Assembly (NCBI GenBank): GCA_034440635.1
Contig: JAOTON010000385.1
Span: 4,476,260 to 4,540,259, forward strand
From: Lepas anatifera
Lineage: Eukaryota > Arthropoda > Thecostraca > Lepadidae
Direction of reading: 5' to 3'
Length of the DNA: 64,000 nucleotides
This document shows positions 1 through 10,056 of the stretch, piece by piece. The translations under genes and the position numbers were made by a program. Positions within the stretch are counted from its first letter, which is position 1. Every line of letters starts with the position of its first letter. The notes under the pieces were generated by a model, which saw only the letters and a list, made by a program, of their open reading frames with translations, ran no database searches and was not told the DNA's origin.

Positions 1-3000
1 TTAATTTTTCTCTCACCTGCAGGTTTTCGAAAAATCAATTCCAGCAGGTGTGAGATACTTCTTCTGAGTTCAGATGGCAGTCTGCTGCCTTGAGGTAAAG
101 TCACAAGTGTCTAAAAATCGCCCAGAGCTTTGCCTGAGCCTGATTGGATACTATCGAGGAGGGGGGATTCCGACCGGTGGAAACGTACCGCTGATAGGCT
201 GTGGCGTATCAAATACGCTCATGCAGTCAGCATCTTGATCAGCTAGTCATCATCACGTGGAATTGTCGCTTGCTGAAGAGCACTTTAGTAAGGGTACCCC
301 GGAGAGAGTGACGTGGTCCTGGGTCAGTATGGGTGAATTGTTTTGTTTTTTTACGCTAGAGCGTATCTATGTTTGTGCTTGGCACGTTCGCCGTCTCCTG
401 GACACGACATTCCTCGGTGCTGGCCTTGAGAACCGATTAACATTGGCATTAGTGGCCGCACGCTTCTACGCTATTGAAAACAGTCATTAGCTGGACAGGT
501 TTCCTCAATGTACTCAGGTACTGTACAACGCAGCAAGACTGCGGTGCTCAAAAGACCAGTTTTTCTAATATGTTGCGCACCTTGCACAATCGCGTATCCA
601 GGAGGCAGATGAAGTGTCGCCCCCAAGAGGCTACAAAAGTATAATTTCTCCCCTCCCCCAGGGTTCGCACACAAATCGAACATCAACTACGAACTGCGAA
701 AATGTAAAACGTGGTAACAAGTCTGCTTAAGTCTGTTCAACCTGAATTTGTGCAAAATAGGACCCTAAACGTTAGCTTTTCATTGCCCAACGTTGGAGTT
801 TCCACGTCCCCCCTGTCCACCCTCCCCCTGGTCAGTTTTGTTTTCCACTGAAGGAACTCGTGTTGCGCTCCAAACGTCTAGCTCCCCCCCCCCCGTGACC
901 GGAATCCCGACCCAGTTGCCCCCTCCCAAACTCGGAGAGCCCGGGATCCGCTAGTGACCTCGCATCGAGTCAGATTATTTCACAACAGCATCAGAGCTGA
1001 AAGTCTTGTCACTACAGGACCGTGTGCACTGGTTATTTGCATCTCCGGTTTTTTTACAATGCTAAAAATAGGTAGTTGCTAGGGCCAAGTCTGGGAACTG
1101 TCATGAGCAAACTAACGGACTCTGCAAGTACAGCCAGGCCGTGGAGGACAAAAGGCTGTCACCTGTCCGCGGGCGTTCTTCACGACACCGCTAGACTGGG
1201 CATGATCTCACTGCGTCCTGGACATGTATGCGTTATACTGGCGCTAAGGCATTGATCCGTCCCCGAGTCCGGCGACTTCCATTAAAATATGCGAGCGGTT
1301 CAATGCCGTGTATCAGCTCCAGTGGGAACCAGATTGAGCTGCTGCCGGCGTCTGGTCCTGAATCTGCGCAAAACCCGACCAGCTCTCAGCGTGTCAGAGT
1401 CACCAGCAAGTCAGAGTCACAGCCGACCGGTGGGCATCGAGTCAGAGTCACAGTAGCCATGATGACTATCGGATCAAAGTCACAGCATATTAGTGGACAT
1501 CGGGTCACTGTCACATCAGGGGTGGGATCGAGTCAGAGTCAGAGTCACAGCGGGTGGGTGGGTGTGCGGTGTCACCGTCGGATGGGCGGCTGTGACCCCG
1601 GCTCTGTGCTGTCGCCCCAGCCAGGTGAGAGGTCGTGACCCGGCCCCGGGCGTAATGACGGGCCTGAAGAGCTCTCCGGCGTCCTCGGCGCCGCCGTGGA
1701 GCCGCCGCCGATAAAGCCCCTGGGCTTCGTGCGGGAATACTGTCTTGCTGTTTATTCTACCGCGCGGTGCTTAAAGGCCGATGCTAAAACTTGATCAAAT
1801 TAGGGGAAGTTCTTCCAACAATGAAATAATCACACGCCTCACTTGTAATTAGTTATAATAGGAACACTCGCTGGTTCCTTGCTAGATATAAACTAAAAAC
1901 TGGCTGTGGGCGAATTATTTTGCCACATTCTGAAACCCGATGGTCATCTCACCTGAGACCTTGAGTTTTTGTCCGTTGGCACCATTAGCAACCTTTGCCT
2001 TGTACACATACCAGGGCGGTAGATACACATCGCCATAAATGGAACCCGCCCATGAGAAAGTGAAGGGAGTCTAACTGATTCAATCTCCCTTCCATGTCAA
2101 AATGCTGGTGCATCATAAACGGGCTTGCGACGATTAATTGCTCGGCTTCGCTGATCGTCATGTATCGCTATAACAGTGACGCTTGCCCGTCGTTGAAGGA
2201 TGTTTGTAGGTGTTGATTTTTCCTCGAACGGTTTGTCACTCTCTATATTTAGTCGTCTTTCTCACTAATCGAATGCGGACCCTTTAGAGCGTCGCGGCGT
2301 TGTACCTGGCCCGAGATTTCACGATCAGTACCTGTCCTAGGTGACGCCAAGAACCAACCGGGCTGGTTTATTAGTCTCATTTATCTTCCAAGCTACAACT
2401 CGTCCGCCTCTGAGAACCCATAAGCGCCCGAATACAATGCGAGGGAAATGTAGACGTCCTGCTGGGTTCATGTTTCAGACACATGAGGTGAAAGGGCTGC
2501 GGCTCGAGCATGCTGAAATTCATCCACAGAAGGTCATGCATCCCGAACGAAGACTTGGAATTGAAATCCTTAGAAAAATATGGGCAAGGTTGTCTGCCCC
2601 GTACTTCATCCCGTGACCGTTTACCGTGCTACACGTGCTGTTTCACGCATATGCTATACTATTTGTATGTCTGTCAGTCCAATTTTCCAAAGAACCGTCG
2701 GGCGCTATATAACCTCATCAGGCTGGTGTACCCTGCCCCAATAATTAACTAATTTACCGGCTGCAGAGTTCAAAATCCTTCGTTCTAAAAAAGTTAGCTT
2801 TTCAGGCGTGGTTTCTAAGACATCAGTCTCCACTGCTGACGTCACAGGAGCCTGTAATTGTCTACCCGTCCTCCTGTTTCATGTTCCAAGTTCAGTTCCA
2901 GAGGCACTGAATGCGATTGCTGACCGCACCTAACCAGGTGACTGACCACTGCCTCCCGCTATTCCAGGTTCAGAGCCTTTGTACGAACAAATATGATGTT

Positions 3001-3049
3001 TGACCTCGGCTCTAACACGGTGACTGACGGCGGCCTCCCACTGTTGCAG
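1..3049. other. Intron or intergenic DNA upstream of the CAPON-like exon
   Basis: No recognisable exon is seen here. Short ORFs at 257-490 and 2341-2616 match no family I know. There is a C-rich run near 884-894. The segment is presumably intron of the gene whose last exon starts at 3050. Confidence 0.4.
1376..1560. repeat. Imperfect tandem repeat rich in AGTCACAG
   Basis: The words GAGTCAGAGTCACAG and close variants recur about six times between 1376 and 1560, with spacers that also contain a recurring GGGCATCGAGTC-like phrase. This is a decayed minisatellite. The ORFs that cross it reflect the repeat and are not taken as genes. Confidence 0.6.
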
Positions 3050-3060
3050 GTCCAGCTTCT
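2937..3060 (+). repeat. Duplicated 3' splice-site segment, 82 bp apart
   Basis: The stretch at 2937-2978 (GGTGACTGACC...ATTCCAGGTTCAG) is repeated at 3019-3060 (GGTGACTGACG...GTTGCAGGTCCAG). Each copy carries a pyrimidine-rich tract and an AG acceptor, at 2966-2967 and 3048-3049. The downstream copy leads directly into the coiled-coil exon, so the upstream one is a decayed or alternative acceptor. Confidence 0.65.
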
Positions 3061-3463
3061 GAAGGACCAGCTGCGAACGGAGGCGTCGGCTCGACTGGAG
3101 GCGCAGGCGCGCACTCACCAGCTGCTGGCGCACAACCGGCAGCTGCTGGCGCACGTGCGCGCGCTGGCCTCGCAGCTGGCGGCTGAGGAGGACGCCGAGC
3201 TGGCGGCTCTGGCCAGCAGCAGCAGCAGCAGCAGCAGCTCCAGCTCGGAAGACGTGCGCCAGGCTGACGCCGATGCCGACGCTGGAGAGGTGGACGCCGC
3301 CCTGGACCGGATGGCCGACGCCCTCCAGAGACTGGGCCGCGGACCGTGGGCCGCCGAGCTGGCCGAGTCAGAGGCAGAGGAGCTGCATCTAGTCAGCGGA
3401 CAGGAGACACCGCAGTCCGGCCAGCTGCAGCCGCAGCCTCCCGCCCTGGAGACTGGCATGTAG
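3050..3463 (+). CDS. Last coding exon of a NOS1AP/CAPON-like adaptor gene (5' part outside the window)
   Basis: The exon opens after the acceptor CTGTTGCAG and encodes 137 residues to a TAG stop. It begins [20 protein letters not shown] and continues with ARTHQLL and a leucine-rich heptad pattern, giving a coiled coil over roughly exon residues 1-45. This pattern, including [10 protein letters not shown], resembles the coiled coil that follows the PTB domain in NOS1AP/CAPON-like adaptors, which in mammals link nNOS to partner proteins. A polyserine run encoded by AGC repeats (about 3214-3240) and an acidic, low-complexity tail follow. The C-terminus (ALETGM) lacks the nNOS PDZ-binding ending of mammalian NOS1AP. 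The reading frame is open across the acceptor, so phase cannot be proved without the preceding exon. The assignment rests on the coiled coil from family memory, because the PTB domain is not in the window. Confidence 0.6.
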   Translation, partial: VQLLKDQLRTEASARLEAQARTHQLLAHNRQLLAHVRALASQLAAEEDAELAALASSSSSSSSSSSEDVRQADADADAGEVDAALDRMADALQRLGRGPWAAELAESEAEELHLVSGQETPQSGQLQPQPPALETGM

Positions 3464-4998
3464 CGCCATTCAGGGACTGGCGACTGTGATGCTGTTTTGG
3501 GGTGTGGCGGCCCGTTCAGGGCATCATGCGGTTGTACTCGCAGGCGACGTGATTGTGTCATTCCTCTGAACTAGATAATCCGCTCGCAGACTCAGTAGGG
3601 TATATACTGACTTGTCGTATTGCTGTATTATTTTCATTATGAGAAGCACGTGTGGGACGGCATCGTTACTTGTTAGACGGCGTCGGCGGCAGTGACGCAC
3701 TAGATCTGGGCGGAAGCCGCCGCAGCCTCCTGTGGGCCCCGCCCCCGCCACGAGGGCGGCTGCCGTGAGTCCGTGATTCACCGACAGCGAACACGCTCCG
3801 TACCGAAGTCCAGACGGGCCATCGCGTTCTAACGGCGGCGTCTGCAGCAGGGAGGCTGTCTGTCATTGCCTAGGGGCTATCTCCGGAACGGTGGAGGTAG
3901 TGAGAGGCTGCGTCCGCCGCCCCGCTCCCTAGTGTAACGCTGAGATTAAATGTTTCTCATGGGGCGTCCTAACTGATCTGCCATCAGGATCTAACCGTAG
4001 AAATGGATCTGTTACCGATCTGACTATAGATTATGCTCAATGCCATGTGTTGTAACAGGAGAATTCACGGAATATATGATGGTTCATCGTTTGCGGTGTA
4101 AGGAACGTGGTTAAGTGAGCGTGCGAGCGAGCGAGTTATGTACGTTAAAATCTGCAAGTAAAGCCCAGGTGAATTTGTTATTATAGCCCTTTCAAGTTTG
4201 TTTCGAAGTGGAATCGTTCACGTTTTGTGATCATGTGATATGCATGATTTCGTTGAAAACATGTGTCCTGTTCTCCATTGAGCAGTCAATACAGCGCTCC
4301 TCTGCGTGAACCGAGCCTATTCTGCGAGCTCAGTCGCCGGCGGACTGCCGGACAGAGCTGCCCTCAGCACCACGTCGGCTGTCGGTGGTGTCGCGCAGCT
4401 GGTGTAAGGAGCGCAGCGGGCTCTGTCGGAACCGACGCACCGGCCATCTGTCGGCGCCGACGAGCAACTCTGCTTCGCGTAACAGCGCCCGCGGCCGAAG
4501 TCGTTGGGATGTTTCCGACTTTAAGGCCAACAAAACCGGCTTGGTCCGTATCGAATTGACCTCGAGCTCGGCAGCCGGTGTACTCGGATCATGTTTTAAA
4601 GCATAAATGCCTTAATCCGGAGCATTAACCCGTGCGTATGAGACACTCGGAAAGTGAACCACGTGCAATTGATCTCGCTGTGGTAGAAAACACGTTTGCA
4701 GAAAACAACAATTTCGCAGAGGAAGATCGCGTACGTCTGCGCCCACACCTGCACGCGAACAAGGGTGCAGCGGGGAGATGCGGCCTCTAAATGTGTCTTT
4801 CAATAACAGGGTCTGAGGGGTGTGCTCTCAAAGCACTTCTCTCATCAAATTCAGCTTGAAGGATTTTGTAGAACTGCAGCAAGGAGCATAATTTACTTGA
4901 TTAGGCAAATTAAGTAAATTCAGTCACTAGATATGTTCGGTGCATTCCATACGCATAGAATGTTTCTTCAAAATCTTGATGTGATAGATGCTTGTACA
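3464..4998. other. 3' flank of the CAPON-like gene and intergenic DNA
   Basis: The first part is probably 3' UTR. A variant polyadenylation signal ATTAAA lies at 3945-3950. A GC-rich patch at 4263-4606 is open in several frames on both strands, which is what high GC gives. No family is recognised in it, although an unannotated exon cannot be excluded. Confidence 0.35.
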
Positions 4999-5273
4999 CA
5001 GGGGCGTAGTCAGGATTTCGCTCAGGGGGCGGGGCGGCGCCCCGAAAAGGGCCCCTGAGTCAGTGCCTAAAGGGCCCTGATGGGTAAAAGGGCCGTGCTT
5101 GTTACGGAATAGAGTGCTGAAGAGGGCTTAAAAGGGCCCTGTCTGGATATATTTCAAATTTTGCCACAGAGCATAGTGCGGACGAGCCGAGCTTCGCGCG
5201 GCCCGTATCCTCAGGGGCCCTCAAGGGGGGGGGCGATTGTCCCTGCCGCCCTCCCTCCTTGGCTACGCCCCTG
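4999..5273 (+). mobile_element. hAT-like MITE, family A, copy 1
   Basis: The element is 275 bp with terminal inverted repeats CAGGGGCGTAGTCAGGA and TCCTTGGCTACGCCCCTG. It is flanked by a perfect 8-bp target duplication CTTGTACA (4991-4998 and 5274-5281), as expected of the hAT superfamily. The inside is rich in AAGGGCCC-type words and encodes no transposase. Confidence 0.9.
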
Positions 5274-5281
5274 CTTGTACA

Positions 5282-5639
5282 AGTACCAAGTGGTCACTGC
5301 ATGAACAAAGACCTCGCCTTGAGTTCCTTACTAACGCCCCTTCCCAATATGTTTTATTGGGCGCAGTAACAATCTTGCTACTACCTATGTATAAATTGAA
5401 TCCACCAGGAGAACAACCTAGACCCGCACAACAATCGTTTCCTATTACGCGGGTTTAAAACAAGTGATCCTTTGAAAGACCAGATAATCCGCGCCCCGGA
5501 GGGCCTCCAAGCCATCTTCGCCCTGGGTGTTTGAACACGCCCTTCGAATTCGGCCCCTAATGCGGGAAAGCAAAAAAAAACAAAAAAACACGAAGCGCTG
5601 GTGGATAGCTCATACAAATTCATGTCGAAACTTTATGAG
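5282..5639. other. Unassigned spacer
   Basis: No gene is seen. A segment beginning GGGTTTAAAACAAGTGATCC (about 5450) recurs in direct orientation near 6650 as GGGTTTTAGACAAGTGATCC. The two bracket the reverse TTAA-B copy, which may mean that both belong to one older repeat. Confidence 0.4.
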
Positions 5640-6530
5640 TCATTTTTGGCTCAGGAAAATATTGAGGTCATGACAGGTCAAAGAAGGCGGCATTTTGAGT
5701 AGTTTTCGGGCTCTAGCATCTGACAGAGTTGAGTTGGAAACATTTTAGGCACCATTAGCATCCTCTCGTCACAGCGAATCGAATTATGTATAATATGACC
5801 ATACTAGGTCAAAACACACAAATGACCTGACCTCAGGTCAGGTCAAGGTCACTTTTTAACCTAGCGTAGTCAATATGCAAATCAATAGAATCGCAATAGC
5901 AATCAAAACGCAATTATATCAAAATAAAAGCTGTATCATCATTTCAAAGCAAAGGATCTATAATAATAATTTTGGCTATCCGCACTAACTGCCGGGTCTG
6001 CGCGCCAACTCTTCCTGTTGAAGTTTCGGAGCCAGCTTGTCCTTGTTCAGCCGCCGGGCCTGAACCCGTGGCTGCGGGCACGATGCGACCACCCACTACC
6101 CCCCCAACAAGGAGGAAGGATCTAAGTCCGAAAACTGTTTAAGTTGTCCCAGATGACCTCTCAGAGGTCACAAGACAAAAATTGCAACATGAACCTGGAA
6201 ATGTACCAAGGATACTACGATTTTGAGAATATGAACGTATTCTCAGCTGTATCTACACAAATACAGCCCAATTTTTGTTTTCCCAATGTATTTCCAATGG
6301 CAAGGTCATGGTCCGTACTTGGCCTTAGGTCATCGATATGAAAAATCCCGGAATACATTTTTTAGCACTCGGTGGGCAAATTATGTGGTATATGTTTCAA
6401 TCCGAAAGATTCACCCATTTCTTACTGAGGCCACCTTAAACATTTTTGGAGGTGAGGTCAGTTGACCTACACTGGTGACCTGACCTGAGATGACTTAACC
6501 TTAACATTTTGGGGAAAGTTTCGGAATCGA
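5640..6530 (-). mobile_element. Diverged reverse copy of family TTAA-B
   Basis: Read on the minus strand, it shows the same order as the other TTAA-B copies: TTAAGGTTAAGTCATCTCAG, GGTCACCAG, GTCAACTGACCTCACC, then the near-palindromic TGACCTGACC/GGTCAGGTCA block (5823-5845 on the plus strand). The ends are not preserved, so this is an old, end-decayed copy. Confidence 0.65.
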
Positions 6531-6951
6531 TCAAGGATAAGGTGTGCAAGTAGGGGGTCGCGCCGCCGTTTTTTTCCGCCGGAACACCCCGAGTGGGTGT
6601 TCAAACACCCATCACCGGGGCGAGGGATAAAATGCAGAAGACTTAATCGGGTTTTAGACAAGTGATCCTTGGACAGACGAGGTAAAAGGCAGGAGACCGG
6701 GTAGCGTGAGGGTATGTACTTGGGTCTGGGCAGGCAAAGTAATTATTGCTGGTGTTTTTCCTGCAAGCAGCACTGTGCTCATTGGGCCTATACCACCGCG
6801 GCAAGTGTATGGACGTGTTTAGGCCGAAGAAAATAAATGTTTGTGCTCCATTAAAATCACTATGAGCGTTGGATGTAACATGGGATTTTTAGTTGCCTGC
6901 TAGAGTTTTAGTAGCCTAAACAAGCTTTATATTCTAAAACGCGCCATGAAG
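6531..6951. other. Unassigned spacer
   Basis: No gene or recognisable element is seen. A short near-palindrome GGGTGTTCAAACACCC lies at about 6595-6610. An AATAAA word occurs near 6831 but no upstream exon is evident. Confidence 0.35.
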
Positions 6952-7100
6952 AGGGGTCTGGCACTGTAAATGCGCCCTGTAGAGGGATCTGGCACTAACG
7001 CGCACTGGAGAGGGGTCTGGCACTAACGCGCACTGGAGAGAGGTCTGGCATCAACGCGCACTGGAGAGGGGTCTGGCACTAACGTGCACTGGAGAGGGTG
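6952..7100. repeat. 28-bp minisatellite, about 5 copies
   Basis: The unit GAGGGGTCTGGCACTAACGC plus GCACTGGA recurs with a period of exactly 28 bp (TCT at 6988, 7016 and 7044), with a divergent first copy. It directly precedes a family E repeat. Confidence 0.85.
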
Positions 7101-7745
7101 ACTGGTAGAACCCCCCCCCCTGAGATCTTGAAATCCAGGTGGCTTAGAAAAACGCCCGTCTGGGTTTGTGTGGTGGCTATGGTGATTTCCATTACAGTCA
7201 AATTCTTGACCAAGGTCATTAACTTCAAGGTCAAACGAGGTCATTAAGGTCTTGTTGGGAGTACAGGGGAACTATTGGGAAATTCCATGTTTATACGAAA
7301 AAATCGGCAACATGCTAAACCACGGACATGGAGGAAAGTTCCGGAAAATGTTTCTGAGCTTTTGGGGTCAAGGTCGTTCAATGACATTGACCTATATGAC
7401 ATATTTCCTTTCGTGTGCACTTTAGCATTACTATGTCAACTGCTGTGCGGGAAATGAAAATTGGCATTGACACAAGACCTTTCACCGTGACCTTTGTTGA
7501 CCTTGGCATAAATAGACCTAAAAAACAGTGTCGTCATAGCATACGTGATATTGGGTAACGTCATTTCACCAGAGACTCTGGGATAAATTACCTTGAAAAA
7601 ATCCCTGACATGTGACCTTGACCTTCATGTGAGGTGACCTTGAAATATCATCTCGTTTATATGACGCTATGATGTTCCTACTCGGTCTTCAATCCAGGCG
7701 AACTGGTGCGAACGTGCGATTGTGGCCATCTCAAAATATAGGTCT
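7101..7745 (+). mobile_element. Dispersed repeat family E, copy 1
   Basis: It aligns by order of words with 35815-36345 and, inverted, with 50330-50840: TTGGGAAATTCC, GGACATGGAGG AAAGTT, GGTCAAGGTCGTTCAA, CCTTGACCTT, GAGGTGACCTTGA, CTCGGTCT, then GCGAAC/GCGAGC. It is rich in TCAAGGTCA-type words. No transposase is encoded and the boundaries are approximate. Confidence 0.65.
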
Positions 7746-8080
7746 AGCTTTGAAAGCCTATAAGTAGCAAAAAATTGGCCGAATTTCGCAAATCGACGCG
7801 CTATTAAATTCTCTCAAATTTCCCCACGTAACGTTTTTCGGCTGCGACCGGTTCTCCAGCTACCTCGGAAAAATAGGGAGAGGGGCCACAGAGCACTCCC
7901 CCCAGAACGCGTTAACGACAGTCACAGAAACGTTGTTACGACGGTCAAACTCTTTACACATTTCTAACGAAAATACGGTTTTTGGTGACTCAATTTGAGA
8001 CCGATGCACTTACAATGACCAATAAATATTTGCACAAGCATCTGTCACATCAAGATTCTCATGAAGGCCTGTGGCCTAAT
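7746..8080. other. Unassigned spacer
   Basis: No gene, RNA or clear repeat is seen. Confidence 0.4.
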
Positions 8081-8227
8081 CAGTGACGAAGGAACGTCCC
8101 AATTTAAGGGGGGCACCATGGACTTTTCAGCCCATTTCTTTCCAGTCAACGCCTTATGGTTAGTGTTAAAATTTCTTATTTAAGGGGGACAACGTGCCCT
8201 GCTGCCCCCCCAGTACCACCGCCAGTG
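8081..8227 (-). mobile_element. hAT-like MITE, family C, copy 1
   Basis: The element is 147 bp with ends CAGTGACGAAGG and ACCACCGCCAGTG. The flanking 8-mers GGCCTAAT (8073-8080) and GCTCTAAT (8228-8235) match at 6 of 8 positions. It is the same length as the copy at 22805-22951 and shares GGGGGGCACCATGG and CCATTTCTTTCC with it in inverse orientation. Confidence 0.8.
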
Positions 8228-9438
8228 GCTCTAATGTGTTATCACTGAATTTACCTAATTTTCCATCCCGACTTCGAGGAGATAGGTAAAATCACATTTT
8301 ATCAGCTTTTCTGAGAACGGATGCATCGAACTCTCAATATGCACGCTACGACTCTAAGGGCTGTCAAATTTAAATCATCTGCTGTCGACGTGAAGATAAT
8401 GAACAGGTCATAAATACCTAATCATGGGCACTAACGGGTTAAGTAGCAGTTTGCAGATCCAAACGCCCACCACCCGGTAATGTACACACCATCGGACACG
8501 TCCCGTCACGCCTGGACCGTGTGACGGCGGCTGGCCATGGTACCGGTGCGTGCACCAGGGCCGGGCACCGGTCAGTGTCCACAGTGCTTTCCCAGAAGGC
8601 CGCCGGGCAGAAAGTCCGGCAGGTCCATGACTGTGCGGTAGGACCGACCTCGCCACGCGAGGGCCGACTGCAGAAGGCCGTGCCATACGCCGATAGGCAC
8701 GGTGGAGGAAAATCCCAACTGCTGAAGCCTGTAAACACTGATGTGGCCGAAAACAGCTTTTGACACGCCATTGGGTTGTCAAGGTGAGTCAAACGAGGTG
8801 CCTTGTTAGCGGCGAAGAATCATGTGCTGAATCGCAGACAAAAGCCAAATGGCAACACCGTATTGGGAAGCGTAGCATTTTCTTTTCATTTTGCGGATGT
8901 TTTCAAAGTAATGATACGAAAAGCGCCTCCAAAAATAGGAAGCGTGTATGTTGATCGCAATGATGCTCGAGCATCGTGAAGCGTCCTAATTTATGTGGCT
9001 GTCTAGCTGATACAAAAATAAACTGCGATATTCAAAGGGGGTTCGGTGCCTGGTAACGTGCAGGCCAATTTCAGAGCACTATCACAAACATGCTGAAAAA
9101 CCTGCTGTAAAAAATTGTCTGCCGGATTAGCCTTGTGCTCCTGGTTATGGCGGGCATTTAGCCTTACAAGCGAGGAACGGTGCCCTGGGATGTTGTAGGG
9201 TAGGGAGGAGGTTACCTATGCAAACAGCACTTCTACCGGACGCCTCTGAACGGCCAAAAGGGTCATCCCGGCACTGAGGAGGCCAGCCCGCTCATGGGAG
9301 AGCTTATTCATCCCATTGCTCACGATGGTGAGAAACATTTGTATCACCAAAATCACTCGGCGTCCCCGGGAACTGATTATTTTAGTGATACATCTGCACG
9401 TGAGTCTCTCTCTCTCCTCCCTCTCTCCCCCTCCCTCT

Positions 9439-9472
<34 letters not shown>

Positions 9473-10032
9473 GACGTAAATGGGATCAAATCCAGTGCAA
9501 AAGTACGCAAAGGCTTGGTGTTAATTTGCATGATTTACCAAAGACCAAGAGATGAAATGGAGAAAAATACTTTTCACAGAGCGCAAATGCAAAAATACCC
9601 TCGCTAACCATTCGCGATGGATTTTAACCTTCCGCTCACCCACTAAGCAGATTGCAATAAATTATCCCATCCACATGTGCGAGCCTATTTCGGGTCGCTG
9701 TTGTAATTATGCCCGAAGTAAATTCAGCATCTCAGGACGCTTTCGCAGTCTTGGCCGAAGTACGGGGTTCCAGTTTTGTTGCACATTCTCTTTTTGTATA
9801 ATTCTAATTGAACGAGTCTGACTTCTATGAACACCTCCGTGTTTCAGCCTCCCGCCGTCCCTGATCCACGGTAACTGCGCCATTGGCTTTCATGCCCCTC
9901 TACTTGCGAACTTATTTATGCACGAGATCATAGGATTGCTTTCGGCGGACATGGCTGAGGCCATAGACTCAGTCAACATTCTAATGCTCTGCAAGACACA
10001 GCCCCTGACACCTCACCACCTGAATAATGGTG
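8228..10032. other. Unassigned DNA with a (TC)n microsatellite
   Basis: No exon is recognised. A patch at about 8440-8790 is open in several frames on both strands, which suggests base composition and not coding. A (CT)n tract runs from about 9404 to 9472. Confidence 0.4.
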
Positions 10033-10056
10033 TGACGTCATGAGGTCATGACGTCA
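10033..10056. promoter_or_regulatory. Three head-to-tail 8-mers: CRE, CRE-like, CRE
   Basis: Three contiguous 8-mers are seen: TGACGTCA (10033-10040), TGAGGTCA (10041-10048) and TGACGTCA (10049-10056). The outer two are perfect cAMP-response-element palindromes bound by CREB/ATF bZIP factors. No gene is recognised nearby, so any function is inferred from the motif alone. Confidence 0.5.

Noticed and set aside
3115..3561. Minus-strand ORF of 148 residues opposite the CAPON-like exon
   Set aside because: It is a shadow of a GC-rich coding exon; the plus frame has the coiled coil and a proper acceptor.
8408..8792. Overlapping ORFs on both strands
   Set aside because: They are open in four frames with no recognisable motif, which fits GC composition.
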